Assembly: GCA_023700805.1 (NCBI GenBank) | Contig: JAMPYF010000020.1 | Location: 1-64,000, forward strand | Length of the DNA: 64,000 bases | Direction: 5' to 3' | From: Sulfuritalea sp. | GTDB lineage: Bacteria; Pseudomonadota; Gammaproteobacteria; Burkholderiales; Rhodocyclaceae | Shown here: positions 31,706 through 41,356 of the stretch, piece by piece | How the letters are laid out: every line of letters starts with the position of its first letter | Position numbering within the stretch: the stretch's first letter is position 1 | Translations under genes and position numbers: made by a program | Notes under the pieces: generated by a model | What the model was told of the DNA's origin: nothing | Database searches by the model: none | What the model saw: only the letters and a program-made list of their open reading frames with translations

Positions 31706-32017
31706 ATGGCAGATCCGATGAAAATTCGCGCCCAGATGAAAGGCGACGTCGCAGAAGTTCGCATCCTGATGGGACACGCGATGGAAACCGGCCAGCGCAA
31801 GGACGCCGCCGGCAAGACCATCCCCGCCCACTTCATACAGTCGATGACGGTCGAGGTCGGCGGCAAGAAAGTGATAGATGGCCAGATCGGCACTTCGGTT
31901 TCGCGCAACCCCGTCTTCGGCTTCAAGGTCAAGGGCGCCAAGGTCGGCGACAAGGTTGTCGTCAGCTGGGTCGACAACAAGGGCGACAAGAGAACCGACG
32001 AAGCCGCAGTAGCCTGA
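31706..32017 (+). CDS. soxZ: Thiosulfate oxidation carrier complex protein SoxZ
   Basis: SoxZ (103 aa) has no signal peptide and is exported as a complex with SoxY. It starts MADPMKIRAQMKGDVAEVRI and contains MGHAMETGQRKDAAGK, IPAHFIQSMTVEVGGKKV and NPVFGFKVKGAKVGDKV, the usual immunoglobulin-like fold. It lies 29 bases after soxY, and AAGGAAG serves as ribosome site. Confidence 0.97.
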   Translation: MADPMKIRAQMKGDVAEVRILMGHAMETGQRKDAAGKTIPAHFIQSMTVEVGGKKVIDGQIGTSVSRNPVFGFKVKGAKVGDKVVVSWVDNKGDKRTDEAAVA

Positions 32018-32034
32018 CCGCCTCATCCCCGCAC

Positions 32035-32059
32035 GCCGCCGGAAATAAGCTCCGGCGGC
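32035..32059 (+). promoter_or_regulatory. Hairpin between soxZ and soxA
   Basis: GCCGCCGGA and TCCGGCGGC form a nine-bp perfect stem with a seven-base loop. There is no T tract, so it more likely stabilises mRNA ends or tunes the ratio of SoxYZ to SoxAX than ends transcription fully. Confidence 0.45.
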
Positions 32060-32128
32060 ATGCAGGGACATAACACAAACCGCGGTGGGACATACCCGCC
32101 CAAGCCCTAAACAGGACAGGAGGAGAAC

Positions 32129-32998
32129 ATGAAGCAAAACTTCATTGGCGCGCTCTGCGCCTTGGCGGTCATGGGAGGCGCGTTCGCCCAGACACCGAAG
32201 AAGCCGGCGGCGAAGCCCGCAGCAAAGACGGCCCCGGCGCCGGCGGCAGAGGAAAAAGATGCCGCGACCCTGGAGTTCGAAAAGTTCCGCGCCGAGATGG
32301 AGGAAAGCAACCCGGCGGAGCTCTTCGAAATGAAGGGCGAAGAGCAGTGGAAGACCAAGCGCGGCCCGAAGAACGTCTCGCTGGCCGAAAGCTGCGACCT
32401 CGGCCAGGGTGTGGGCAAGGTCGAAGGTGCCTACGTGAAGATGCCGCGCTACTTTGCCGACGCCGATGCCGTGATGGACGCCGAACGCCGCATCGTCTGG
32501 TGCATGGTCGAAAAACAGGGCTTCAAGTTCGACGAGATAGCCGCCAAGCCGTTTGCGAACGCCAATTTCACGCCCGACATCACCAACCTGGTCACCTATG
32601 TCGCCGGCCATTCGCGCAACATGAAAATCGCCGTGCCGCTGAAAGATCCCAAGGTGCGCGAAGCCTATGAAACCGGCAAGGCGATGGCCGCCTACCGTGC
32701 CGGACCCTACGATTTCTCCTGCAATACCTGCCATGGCTCGGACGGCAAGCGCATCCGCATGCAGAACCTGCCCAATCTCGGCACCGCTGCCGGCGCCATG
32801 AAGGGCGTACAGGGCTGGCCGGGCTATCGCATGACGGGCGGCGTGATGCTGACCCATCAATGGCGCATGGGCGACTGCTTCCGCCAGCAACGCTTTCCCC
32901 AGCCGAAATACGCCTCGGACGCGATCGCGTATCTGCTGACTTACATGATTGGCAACGCCAACGGCCAGGTCTACAAAGGCCCGGGCATCAAGCGCTAA
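32129..32998 (+). CDS. soxA: Sulfur oxidation c-type cytochrome SoxA
   Basis: SoxA, with SoxX, attaches thiosulfate to the SoxY cysteine. The 289-residue precursor has a signal peptide (cleavage after AFA), then an unusual lysine-, alanine- and proline-rich linker at residues 23-42. The N-terminal domain keeps only Cys89 and Cys125, probably a disulfide, where two-heme SoxA proteins bind a first heme. The C-terminal domain has CNTCH (198-202) and the catalytic cysteine in MGDCFRQQRFPQP (Cys250). It is therefore a one-heme type. GGAGG precedes the ATG. Confidence 0.96.
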   Translation: MKQNFIGALCALAVMGGAFAQTPKKPAAKPAAKTAPAPAAEEKDAATLEFEKFRAEMEESNPAELFEMKGEEQWKTKRGPKNVSLAESCDLGQGVGKVEGAYVKMPRYFADADAVMDAERRIVWCMVEKQGFKFDEIAAKPFANANFTPDITNLVTYVAGHSRNMKIAVPLKDPKVREAYETGKAMAAYRAGPYDFSCNTCHGSDGKRIRMQNLPNLGTAAGAMKGVQGWPGYRMTGGVMLTHQWRMGDCFRQQRFPQPKYASDAIAYLLTYMIGNANGQVYKGPGIKR

Positions 32999-33011
32999 GA
33001 GGGAGACAGAC

Positions 33012-33626
33012 ATGACCAAGAAGATTATTCTGGCCGCAAGCATGGCCGCCACCCTAATGATCGCCCTGCCCGCCGTCGCCGATGGCGACTATCGCGCCAA
33101 GGCCATCGCCGCCTTCAACAAGGACTTCCAGCCGCGAGGCCAGGCGTCCATCGACCGGCTGGCCGAAGATGGCCTGCAAATGATCTGCAACCGCACCGGC
33201 AACAAGCCACCCGAATACATCGCGAAGCGGATGGAAGCCGACCAACTGGCGGACGTCAAGTATCCGGCCGACGGCAAGCTGTTGGGCGACTGGCAAGCCG
33301 GCGAGAAACTCGCGCAGAGCGGCCGCGGTTTCACCTGGTCCGACCAGCCCGGCCTGCCGGTAGGCGGCAATTGCTACAACTGTCACCGGATCAGCCCGAA
33401 CGAAACTTCCTTCGGCACGATCGGCCCGACTCTGTATCAGTTCGGCAAACTGCGCGGCAACGCGCCGGATATCCAGAAGTACGTCTATTCCAAGATCTAC
33501 AACGCCAAGGCCCACAACCTGTGTTCCGAAATGCCGCGTTTCGGGCGTGTCGGTGCACTGGGCGAAAAGCAGATCAAGGATCTGGTCGCCTTGTTGCTCG
33601 ACCCCGCGTCGCCGGTCAACAAATAG
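33012..33626 (+). CDS. soxX: Sulfur oxidation c-type cytochrome SoxX
   Basis: SoxX is the electron-accepting partner of SoxA. The 204-residue precursor has a signal peptide (cleavage near AVA-DGD). The single heme motif CYNCH lies at residues 121-125, in the context VGGNCYNCHRISPNE. A methionine in CSEMPRFGRVG is the likely distal ligand. The length is that of the longer SoxX type, with an extra N-terminal region (residues 26-100) before the cytochrome core. It lies 13 bases after soxA. Confidence 0.95.
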   Translation: MTKKIILAASMAATLMIALPAVADGDYRAKAIAAFNKDFQPRGQASIDRLAEDGLQMICNRTGNKPPEYIAKRMEADQLADVKYPADGKLLGDWQAGEKLAQSGRGFTWSDQPGLPVGGNCYNCHRISPNETSFGTIGPTLYQFGKLRGNAPDIQKYVYSKIYNAKAHNLCSEMPRFGRVGALGEKQIKDLVALLLDPASPVNK

Positions 33627-33636
33627 ACGCGCCCCT

Positions 33637-33691
33637 CATGAAATGCCTGGCCGCAGCCAGGCATTTCATGTCCGCGGCACCCTGCCGCGGA
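33637..33691 (+). promoter_or_regulatory. Two consecutive perfect hairpins between soxX and soxB
   Basis: Hairpin 1 has 15-bp arms at 33637-33651 and 33656-33670 around CGCA. Hairpin 2 has nine-bp arms at 33671-33679 and 33683-33691 around CCC. They abut without a gap, and neither has a T tract. They may protect the soxYZAX mRNA end and reduce read-through into soxB. Confidence 0.6.
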
Positions 33692-33743
33692 CGGTATCCC
33701 CTGGTGGGATCAGCCTCCGCTGCAAGCGAGTACGGTATCCCCT
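33691..33743 (+). repeat. 12-bp direct repeat with small palindromes before soxB
   Basis: ACGGTATCCCCT occurs at 33691-33702 and at 33732-33743 (41-base period). Each copy runs into a short inverted repeat (ATCCC/GGGAT and TCCC/GGGA). The core ACGGTATCCC is also found at 11880-11889 and, inverted, at 49158-49167, always between genes. Confidence 0.6.
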
Positions 33744-33769
33744 AGGGAGACCATGCATAGGAACCTGTC

Positions 33770-35491
33770 ATGTCTTCGATGAATCGCCGTGAATTCCTGC
33801 AAATCCTGGCCGCCGCATCCGCCGCCGGATTTGCTCTCGATGCCCGCTCGGTCTGGGCTGCCGGCAAGGGCGACAGCCTCTACGACCTGAAGAAATTCGG
33901 CAATGTCCATCTGCTGCATTTCACCGATTGCCACGCCCAGCTGATGCCGATCTATTTCCGCGAACCGAGCGTCAATCTGGGCATCGGCGGCGCGCAGGGC
34001 AAGGCGCCCCATCTGGTCGGCGAACACCTGCTCAAGGCCTTCGGCATCAAGCCCGACGGCATCGAAGCCCACGCCTTCACCTACCTGGACTTCGAGAAGG
34101 CGGCCAGGACCTACGGCAAGATCGGCGGCTTCGCGCATCTGGCGACGCTGGTCAAGCGACTGCGTGCCGGCCGTCCGGGCGCGCTGCTGCTCGACGGCGG
34201 CGACACCTGGCAAGGCTCGGCCACGGCCTTGTGGAGCAAGGGCCAGGACATGGTCGATGCCTGCAAGCTGCTCGGCGTGGACATCATGGCCGGACACTGG
34301 GAATTCACGCTGGGCGACAAGCGGGTCCTTGAAATCGTCGAAAAGGATTTCAAGGGCAAGATCGATTTCGTCGCGCAGAACATCAAGACCAGCGACTTCG
34401 GCGACAAGGTCTTCGAGCCCTACAGCCTGCGCGAAATGAACGGGGTGAAAGTCGCCGTGATCGGCCAGGCCTTCCCCTACACGCCGATCGCCAATCCGCG
34501 CTGGATGGTGCCGGACTGGACCTTCGGCATCCAGGACGACAACATGCAGAAGACGGTCGACGAAGCCCGCGCCAAGGGTGCCCAGGTCGTCGTCGTGCTC
34601 TCGCACAACGGCATGGACGTCGACCTCAAGATGGCCAGCCGCGTCACCGGCATCGACGCGATACTCGGCGGCCATACCCACGATGGGGTACCGCAGCCGG
34701 CGATCGTGAAGAACGGCGGCGGCCAGACCCTGGTGACCAACGCCGGCTCGAACGGCAAGTTCCTCGGCGTGCTGGATTTCGACGTCAGGAACGGCAGGAT
34801 TTCCGACTTCCGCTACAAGCTGCTGCCGATATTCTCCAATCTGCTGCCGGCGGACGCCGAGATGGCGGCGCTGATCGACAAGGCACGCGCGCCGCACAAG
34901 TCCAGGCTGGAGGAAAAGCTCGCCGTCTCCGAAGGCCTGCTCTACCGGCGCGGCAACTTCAACGGCAGCTGGGACCAGCTGATACTCGACGCCATCATGG
35001 AAGTACAGGGCGCCGACATCGGCTTCTCGCCCGGCTTCCGCTGGGGCACCACGATCCTGCCCGGCCAGACGATCACCTTCGAGCACCTGATGGACCAGAC
35101 CGCGATCACCTACCCGCACGCGACGCTGACCGAGATGAGCGGCGAGCAGATCAAGACCATCCTCGAGGACGTCGGCGACAACCTGTTCAATCCCGACCCC
35201 TATTACCAGCAGGGCGGCGACATGGTGAGGGTCGGCGGCCTGCAATACACCTGCACGCCGAATGCGGCGATGGGCAGCCGCATCACCGACATGCGCCTGC
35301 ACGGCAAGCCCGTGGAGGCGGCCAGGAAATACAAGGTTGCCGGCTGGGCGCCGGTGGCCGAAGGCGCCAAGGGCGAGCCGGTGTGGGACGTCGTGGCGCG
35401 CTATCTGCGCGACAAGAAAACCATCACGCCGCGCAAACTCAACCAGCCCAGGCTGTTGGGCATGAAAGGCAATGCCGGATTCGTCGGCTGA
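33770..35491 (+). CDS. soxB: Thiosulfohydrolase SoxB
   Basis: SoxB is a dimanganese periplasmic enzyme that hydrolyses sulfate from SoxY-bound thiosulfonate. The 573-residue precursor has a Tat-type signal (MNRREFLQILAAASAAGFAL; that internal ATG at 33779 could be the start). The 5'-nucleotidase-type metal motifs follow: HFTDCHAQLMP, LLDGGDTWQGSAT, MAGHWEFTLGD, VLSHNGMDVD and LGGHTHDG. The C-terminal domain is complete. It is the last sox gene here; soxCD, soxV and soxW are not in this window. Confidence 0.97.
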   Translation: MSSMNRREFLQILAAASAAGFALDARSVWAAGKGDSLYDLKKFGNVHLLHFTDCHAQLMPIYFREPSVNLGIGGAQGKAPHLVGEHLLKAFGIKPDGIEAHAFTYLDFEKAARTYGKIGGFAHLATLVKRLRAGRPGALLLDGGDTWQGSATALWSKGQDMVDACKLLGVDIMAGHWEFTLGDKRVLEIVEKDFKGKIDFVAQNIKTSDFGDKVFEPYSLREMNGVKVAVIGQAFPYTPIANPRWMVPDWTFGIQDDNMQKTVDEARAKGAQVVVVLSHNGMDVDLKMASRVTGIDAILGGHTHDGVPQPAIVKNGGGQTLVTNAGSNGKFLGVLDFDVRNGRISDFRYKLLPIFSNLLPADAEMAALIDKARAPHKSRLEEKLAVSEGLLYRRGNFNGSWDQLILDAIMEVQGADIGFSPGFRWGTTILPGQTITFEHLMDQTAITYPHATLTEMSGEQIKTILEDVGDNLFNPDPYYQQGGDMVRVGGLQYTCTPNAAMGSRITDMRLHGKPVEAARKYKVAGWAPVAEGAKGEPVWDVVARYLRDKKTITPRKLNQPRLLGMKGNAGFVG

Positions 35492-35502
35492 CGAACCCGT
35501 CA

Positions 35503-35540
35503 CGACCAGGCGCTGTGCCGCTCGGCGCAGTGCCTGGTCG
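35503..35540. terminator. Long hairpin between convergent soxB and the DsrE-like gene
   Basis: A 17-bp stem with two G-T pairs (35503-35519 and 35524-35540) and a four-base loop lies in the 66-base gap. It probably terminates transcripts from both sides. No long T run follows on either strand. Confidence 0.65.
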
Positions 35541-35557
35541 ATGCGGCGCTCGACTCG

Positions 35558-35998
35558 TCAGGGCTTGATGTAGGCGAAACCGCCCCTGGCCTGCAGCTTG
35601 CCGATCTCGGCAACGCCCGAGGGCACGAACTTCGACTCGGGAATGAATTGCTTGCGGTCCAGCTTGCGGCTCTTGAGGGTGATTTCGCAGACGTCGAAGG
35701 TCACGCCGCGCTCGGTCAGCGCCTCGACCGGAATGTTGTAGGGATTGCCGTTCTTGTCGCGGGCCCCTTCCATCAGGAAATCCACCCCGAGGGCATGCGT
35801 GACGACGACGATCTGCGCCTGCGGATTGACGTCGAGGTGGTTGCCGATATTGCGTAGCGCCGCGGTGGCCGATGCCGAATCGTTGATGTGATAGACCACC
35901 TTGTCCGGATGCACGCTGGACGTCATGTCCGTCGCGCATGCGCCAAGAAGCGAAGCGCTCAGGGCCAGGATGCATGCCAGTCTGTTGGGTGTTTTCAT
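35558..35998 (-). CDS. DsrE-family lipoprotein
   Basis: This 146-residue protein has a lipoprotein signal with lipobox LGAC (lipidated Cys21). A DsrE/DsrF-like fold follows: KVVYHINDSASATAALRNIG, QIVVVTHALGVDFLMEG and RGVTFDVCEITLKSRKL. The single cysteine in FDVCEITL matches the position used for sulfur binding in DsrE-type proteins. Its place beside soxB suggests a role in handling sulfur in the periplasm, which is an inference. It converges on soxB with a shared hairpin. Confidence 0.85.
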   Translation of the reverse strand: MKTPNRLACILALSASLLGACATDMTSSVHPDKVVYHINDSASATAALRNIGNHLDVNPQAQIVVVTHALGVDFLMEGARDKNGNPYNIPVEALTERGVTFDVCEITLKSRKLDRKQFIPESKFVPSGVAEIGKLQARGGFAYIKP

Positions 35999-36208
35999 GG
36001 TTTCTCCTCGGTTGGCGAGGCGTGCCGGCCCCGTTCATTTTAAGTCTAAAGATTACGCGCATCGAATACCGATTACAAGGCCGCGCCCCAGCAATCTTAT
36101 GCCGTAGGTCAGGCCGGCCAGGGCGGCAATTGGGCTCGAACTCCGGCGGAAACATTTGCTTGCAAGGCGGCTTGCAGTGCTACTGCCGGCGTCGGCTAGA
36201 ATCGCCGG

Positions 36209-37759
36209 ATGAAAAAGCGTTCACTCATCATTTTTCTGCTCGCCCTTGCCGCCGTCGGCGGTGGTACTTATGCGGCCTGGCGCAGCTACGGCTCGCCCGC
36301 CGATGCACCCAAATTCAAGCTGGCGAAAGCCGAGTCCGGCCCGCTCACGGCGGCCGTCTCCGCCACCGGCACCTTGAACCCGGTGGTTTCGGTGCAGGTC
36401 GGATCGCAGGTCTCGGGGCAGATCAAGGAAATCCTGGTCGACTTCAACTCGCCGGTGAAGTCCGGCCAGTTGATCGCGCGCCTGGATCCGGAGACCTACG
36501 AACACCGTGTGCGCCAGGCCCAGGCCGACGTCGATGCGGCCCGCGCCGGTCAGGGCGTGCAGCAGGCCGAGGTGTCCCGCGCCCGCGCCAATCTGTCCAA
36601 CGCCCAGCGCGACTATGAGCGCAAGAAGACCCTGGTGGAAAAGAACTTCATTTCCCCGGCCGAGCGCGACACGGCGCAAAACACCCTCGATGCGGCCCGT
36701 GCCTCCCTGGCCTCGGCGGAGGCCCAGGTGAAGAACGGCGAAGCCGTGGTGCGCCAGCGCGAAGCCCAGCTGGCGGCGGCGCGCGTCGATCTGGAACGCA
36801 CCTCGATCAAGGCGCCGGTGGACGGCATCGTCGTCAAGCGCAGCATCGAGCCGGGGCAGACCGTGGCCGCCAGCCTGCAGGCGCCGGAACTCTTCGTCAT
36901 TGCCAAGAACCTGACCGACATGCAGGTGGAAACCTCGATCGACGAGGCCGACGTGGGCCGCGTGCGCCTCGGGCAAAAGGCCAGCTTCACGGTAGACGCG
37001 TTCGCCGGCAGGCATTTCGAGGGCGAGGTGCGGCAGGTGCGCAAGGCGGCCACCGTGGTCTCCAACGTCGTCACCTATACCGTGGTCATCTCCGCGGCAA
37101 ATCCCGATCTCACCTTGCTGCCGGGGATGACCGCCAATGTGCGCATCATCACCGCGCAGAAGGACAAGGCGCTCAAGGTGCCCAATGCGGCATTGCGCTA
37201 CCGCCCCAGCGGCGCCGCCGACGAGAAGAAGTCGACGGGCACGACCGCAAGCGCCGTATCGCCAGCGCCAACTCCTGCGGCAGCGCCTGCGAACAGCGGC
37301 GGCGCAGGCAGCGGCGGGCTTGCCCAACTGCGCGACAGGCTGGTGGCCGACCTGAAGCTCGATACCGATCAGCAGTCCAAGGTCGATGCGATCTTCGAGG
37401 CCATGCGCGACAAATTCAGGGCCGCGCGCGAGCTGCCCGACGCGGAGAAGACCAGGGCGCAGGAGCGCAACCGTGCCGAGATCCGCGAGAAGATCGCGGC
37501 CATCCTCACCCCCGAGCAGAAGAAGCGCTACGACGAACTGGCCAGCGAGTCCCAGGCAGCGCGCGCCGGCGGCGGTGCCGGGCGCATCTGGATCGTCGGC
37601 GAAGACGGCAAGGCGAAGCCGGTCGAGGTGCGCCTCGGGCTCACCGACGGCAGCATGACCGAGATCGTTTCCGGCGACGTCCGGGTCGGCCAGGAAGTCA
37701 TCGTCGGCCAGCAGGCAGCGGCGAAGGCATCCGGCATGCCCGGCCCGCGACTGTTCTAG
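36209..37759 (+). CDS. MacA-like periplasmic adaptor with a Spy/CpxP-like insertion
   Basis: The 516-residue adaptor would link an inner-membrane ABC pump to an outer-membrane channel. It has an N-terminal anchor, a biotinyl-lipoyl half ([20 protein letters not shown]), a long coiled coil (100-190), and a beta-barrel domain. Between barrel and membrane-proximal domain, residues 371-445 form a helical block ([18 protein letters not shown] to [14 protein letters not shown]) with the LTxxQ pattern of Spy/CpxP chaperones. The linker [16 protein letters not shown] just before it is encoded by a 22-bp repeat copy. The ATPase and permease genes follow. Confidence 0.9.
   Translation: MKKRSLIIFLLALAAVGGGTYAAWRSYGSPADAPKFKLAKAESGPLTAAVSATGTLNPVVSVQVGSQVSGQIKEILVDFNSPVKSGQLIARLDPETYEHRVRQAQADVDAARAGQGVQQAEVSRARANLSNAQRDYERKKTLVEKNFISPAERDTAQNTLDAARASLASAEAQVKNGEAVVRQREAQLAAARVDLERTSIKAPVDGIVVKRSIEPGQTVAASLQAPELFVIAKNLTDMQVETSIDEADVGRVRLGQKASFTVDAFAGRHFEGEVRQVRKAATVVSNVVTYTVVISAANPDLTLLPGMTANVRIITAQKDKALKVPNAALRYRPSGAADEKKSTGTTASAVSPAPTPAAAPANSGGAGSGGLAQLRDRLVADLKLDTDQQSKVDAIFEAMRDKFRAARELPDAEKTRAQERNRAEIREKIAAILTPEQKKRYDELASESQAARAGGGAGRIWIVGEDGKAKPVEVRLGLTDGSMTEIVSGDVRVGQEVIVGQQAAAKASGMPGPRLF
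37252..37273 (+). repeat. Dispersed 22-bp repeat, copy 5 (inside the adaptor gene)
   Basis: Full consensus match, continuing to CCTGCGG as in copy 1. It is on the sense strand, where it encodes AVSPAPT in a flexible linker. Confidence 0.85.
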
Positions 37760-37766
37760 GATTGCA

Positions 37767-38480
37767 GTGAGCGCACCGCTGATCCGGGTCGAGGGACTGG
37801 CCAAGGATTACGTCATGGGCAGCAACGTGGTGCCTGCCCTGCGCGGCGTCACGCTCGACATTGCGGCCGGCGAGTTCGTCGCCGTCATGGGGCCCTCGGG
37901 TTCCGGCAAATCCACCTTCATGAACCTGCTCGGCTGCCTCGATCACCCGAGCGCCGGCCGCTACTGGCTGGGCGGCCAGGAAGTCTCGGCGCTCTCCGGC
38001 GACGAGCTGGCGGCGGTGCGCAATCGCAAGCTGGGCTTCGTCTTCCAGCACTTCAACCTGCTGGCGCGCACCTCGGCGCTGGACAATGTCGCGCTGCCGC
38101 TGCTGTATGGCAACGTGCCCGCGGCGGAACGCCACCCGCGCGCGGAACGGCGCCTGATCCAGATCGGCCTGGCCGAGCGCATGGACCATCACCCGGCGCA
38201 GCTTTCGGGCGGCCAGCAGCAGCGCGTCGCGATCGCCCGCGCCCTGGTCAACGATCCGCAGCTGGTGCTCGCCGACGAGCCCACCGGCGCCCTGGATTCG
38301 CGCACCAGCGTCGAGATCATGGCCCTGCTGCAGCAGCTCAACCGCGAGGGCATCACCATCGTGCTGGTGACCCACGAGCACGACATCGCCGACTTCGCCG
38401 GACGCATCATTTCCTTCCGCGACGGCAAGGTGGTCGAAGACCGCAGCAACGCGCCCAAGGACGCGGCGGCGCAACTATGA
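37767..38480 (+). CDS. MacB-type ABC transporter ATP-binding protein
   Basis: The 237-residue ATPase has Walker [10 protein letters not shown], the Q loop [18 protein letters not shown], the signature [15 protein letters not shown], Walker [13 protein letters not shown] and the switch histidine in VTHEHD. The sequence belongs to the LolD/MacB group that powers mechanical pumps. It starts at GTG (37767), seven bases after the adaptor stop. Its stop overlaps the permease start (ATGA). Here ATPase and permease are separate proteins, unlike E. coli MacB. Confidence 0.94.
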   Translation: MSAPLIRVEGLAKDYVMGSNVVPALRGVTLDIAAGEFVAVMGPSGSGKSTFMNLLGCLDHPSAGRYWLGGQEVSALSGDELAAVRNRKLGFVFQHFNLLARTSALDNVALPLLYGNVPAAERHPRAERRLIQIGLAERMDHHPAQLSGGQQQRVAIARALVNDPQLVLADEPTGALDSRTSVEIMALLQQLNREGITIVLVTHEHDIADFAGRIISFRDGKVVEDRSNAPKDAAAQL

Positions 38481-39712
38481 ACTTCGCCGCCACCCTGCGC
38501 ATCGCCCTGCTCGCCCTGCGCATCAACAAGCTGCGCTCGGCGCTGACCATGCTCGGCATCATCATCGGCGTTGCCGCCGTGATCGTCATGATCGCCGTCG
38601 GCAACGGTGCCCAGGCGCGCGTCGAAGACCAGATCAAGAGCCTCGGCTCCAACATCATCATGGTGCTCTCGGGCTCCATGACCTCGGGTGGCGCGCGCGG
38701 CGGCAGCGGTTCGCAGCCGACCATCACCGAGGACGACGCCTACGCGCTGAACCGCGAAATCGACGAAATCCAGGCCGCCGCCCCGTCGCTGCGCGGCAGC
38801 GGACAGGTGGTGGCGGGCAATGCCAACTGGTCCACGGTGTTCTACGGCACCTCGCCGGAATACCTCCAGGTACGCGACTGGGCGGTGATCGAAGGCCGCA
38901 GCTTCGAGCAGGCGGAAATCAACGGCGCCGGCAAGGTGGCCCTGATCGGCCAGACCGTGGCGCTGAACCTGTTTGGCGAGGCCAACCCGGTGGACCAGGT
39001 GGTGCGCATCAACAAGGTGCCGCTGACGATCATCGGCGTGCTCGACCGCAAGGGCCAGAACATGATGGGCCAGGATCAGGACGACATCATCCTGATGCCG
39101 ATCAGCACCGCGAGGAAACGCGTGCTCGGCTCCAGCCGTTACGCCGCCGGCCGCAACGTCGGTTCGATCATGGTAAAGACCAAGGACGGCGCCAACATGG
39201 CCGAAGCGGAGACCCACATGCGCGAACTGCTGCGCCAGCGCCACCGCTTGCAGAACGCCCAGGACGACGATTTCTACGTGCGCAACCTGTCGGAAATCCT
39301 CCAGGCCCAGGAAGCCTCGTCGAAAGTGATGTCGCTGCTGCTGGCCGCCGTCGCCTCGGTCTCGCTGCTGGTCGGCGGCATCGGCATCATGAACATCATG
39401 CTGGTCTCGGTGACCGAGCGCACGCGCGAGATCGGGCTGCGCATGGCGGTCGGCGCCCGCGCCCGGGACATCCTGACCCAGTTCCTGGTCGAGGCGGTGA
39501 CCCTGTCCCTGATCGGCGGCGCCATCGGAATCCTGCTCGGCGTCGGCGGCGCAACGGCGATCGCCGAATTCGCCGGCTGGCGCACCGAGCTCTCGGCCGG
39601 ATCGATCGTGCTGGCGGCCGGCTTCGCCGGTGCGATCGGCATATTCTTCGGATATTACCCGGCGCGCAAAGCTTCGCGCCTGTTGCCGATCGAAGCGCTG
39701 CGCTACGAATAG
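38477..39712 (+). CDS. MacB-type ABC transporter permease
   Basis: The 411-residue protein has the MacB_PCD and FtsX-like layout. One N-terminal helix ([20 protein letters not shown]) is followed by a large periplasmic domain (about 50-280) and three C-terminal helices, with [22 protein letters not shown] before the last pair. It completes the adaptor-ATPase-permease operon. The cargo is unknown; candidates are macrolides, peptides or lipoproteins. No outer-membrane TolC-like gene is in the operon. Confidence 0.94.
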   Translation: MNFAATLRIALLALRINKLRSALTMLGIIIGVAAVIVMIAVGNGAQARVEDQIKSLGSNIIMVLSGSMTSGGARGGSGSQPTITEDDAYALNREIDEIQAAAPSLRGSGQVVAGNANWSTVFYGTSPEYLQVRDWAVIEGRSFEQAEINGAGKVALIGQTVALNLFGEANPVDQVVRINKVPLTIIGVLDRKGQNMMGQDQDDIILMPISTARKRVLGSSRYAAGRNVGSIMVKTKDGANMAEAETHMRELLRQRHRLQNAQDDDFYVRNLSEILQAQEASSKVMSLLLAAVASVSLLVGGIGIMNIMLVSVTERTREIGLRMAVGARARDILTQFLVEAVTLSLIGGAIGILLGVGGATAIAEFAGWRTELSAGSIVLAAGFAGAIGIFFGYYPARKASRLLPIEALRYE

Positions 39713-39787
39713 GGCGCCCGCGGCGACAAGCCGCCATATTCATGCACGCTTCATGGATAATGCAGACTTTCCAGTCAGGACACCGCC

Positions 39788-41302
39788 ATGGCTGAAGAAG
39801 TCGAACTCAAGCTGGCGCTGGCAGAAGACCATCAGGGCCGCTTCCTGCGTCATCCGCTGCTGAAGCAGGCGATCGAACGCCGGGTCGAGACGCTGGACAA
39901 CATCTACTACGACACGGCCGATCTTTCCCTGCGTCGCCGCGGCATCGCCCTGCGCCTGCGCCGCAAGGGGCGCGACTGGCTGCAGACGGTCAAGCTGGCG
40001 GGCGCTTCGGCGGCCGGCCTCTCCAGCCGGCCCGAGTGGGAAGTCCCCTACGCTGGAAATTTCGATTTTTCGGGCGTGGACCAAGCCGCAGTGCGCGAAT
40101 GGCTGCAGCGGCCGAAGTTGCTGGCGCGCATCGTGCCGATTTGCGAAACGCGTTTCCGCCGCATCACCTGGACGCTTGCCGCCGCTCCCGGCACGGTGTT
40201 GCTGACCCTGGATCGCGGCTGGATCATCGCCAACGGCCGCCGCGAAGCCATCTCCGAAGTGGAGCTGGAGCTTGCCGGGGCACCGGTGCATGCGATATTT
40301 GCGGTGGCCACCCAGCTCGCCCAACGCATCGTGCTGACGCCAGCGGTATTGTCCAAGGCCGAGCGCGGCTATCGCCTGCACCTCGCCACGCCGCCGACGC
40401 CGTGCAAGGCCGCAGCCGTGGCGCTGTCGGCGGCGATGCCGCCGTTCGAGGCCTTTCGCCGGATCGCCCTGTCCTGCCTCGAGCACCTGCAGCAGAATCA
40501 TCACGGCGCGCTCTCCAGCGACGACCCGGAATACATACACCAGATGCGCGTGGCCACGCGCCGCCTGCGTGCGGCCCTGCGGCTGTTCGCCCCGGTGCTG
40601 CCGGAGCGGCTCGCCGAGTCGCTGCGCATGCCGCTCGCCGCCCTGATGACGCATCTTGGCCGCGCGCGCGATCTCGACGTGTTGCTGAGCGAAATCGCCA
40701 ACCCGGTGCTGGCCGCGCTGCCCAACGAGCCGCGGCTGCCGGCGCTGGCCAGCGACATCACCAACCGCCGCTACGCCGCTCGCGCAGAGGCGCTGACCCT
40801 GCTCGCGGCGCCCGACTATGGGCGCACGCTGCTCGCCGCGCTCGAATCCCTGCACCCGCAGCCGGCGCCCGCTGCCGCGGTGATCCCGCTGCAAAGCTTC
40901 GCAGCGGAACGCCTGCGGCGCCTGCGCCGGAAACTGCGACGCCTGGCCGCGGCGGCGCAGCTGGAAGATCCGGCATCGCTCCATGCCCTGCGCATCGGCG
41001 TCAAGCGTCTGCGCTATGCGCTGGAGTTCTTTGCGCCCCTGGCGCCGGAAGCTACATTCGCTCGCGTGCTGCAGCGTCTGGCCGTGGCCCAGGACACGCT
41101 GGGCCAGTTCAACGACCTGACCAATGCCGGCGCCCTGCTGATGGACTGCGCCGGCGATGATCCACGCCTGCGCGAGGCAGTCACCCTGATCGGCGGCTGG
41201 CACGGCCCGCGCTACTCCCGGCTGTTGGCGGACATCGCCGGCGCGCGAGCGCACCTGATCCGCCTGCGCCTGCCGCGGCTCGGCTCCGGCAGCGCACGAT
41301 AA
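39788..41302 (+). CDS. CYTH and CHAD domain-containing protein
   Basis: The N-terminal CYTH domain (residues 1-200) starts with the EVELKLAL motif and a barrel of basic and acidic strands, as in inorganic triphosphatases. The CHAD domain (about 215-500) carries the histidine-containing helices DDPEYIHQMRVATRRLRAAL and LHALRIGVKRLRYALEFFAP, which bind polyphosphate. At 504 residues it is the usual fused form. A link to phosphate or polyphosphate handling is likely, and the SixA-like phosphatase gene follows 54 bases later. Confidence 0.93.
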   Translation: MAEEVELKLALAEDHQGRFLRHPLLKQAIERRVETLDNIYYDTADLSLRRRGIALRLRRKGRDWLQTVKLAGASAAGLSSRPEWEVPYAGNFDFSGVDQAAVREWLQRPKLLARIVPICETRFRRITWTLAAAPGTVLLTLDRGWIIANGRREAISEVELELAGAPVHAIFAVATQLAQRIVLTPAVLSKAERGYRLHLATPPTPCKAAAVALSAAMPPFEAFRRIALSCLEHLQQNHHGALSSDDPEYIHQMRVATRRLRAALRLFAPVLPERLAESLRMPLAALMTHLGRARDLDVLLSEIANPVLAALPNEPRLPALASDITNRRYAARAEALTLLAAPDYGRTLLAALESLHPQPAPAAAVIPLQSFAAERLRRLRRKLRRLAAAAQLEDPASLHALRIGVKRLRYALEFFAPLAPEATFARVLQRLAVAQDTLGQFNDLTNAGALLMDCAGDDPRLREAVTLIGGWHGPRYSRLLADIAGARAHLIRLRLPRLGSGSAR

Positions 41303-41356
41303 TACGCAGGTAACGGCAACGGTTCAGTATTGCCTCCTCTCACTGGAGATACTTGG

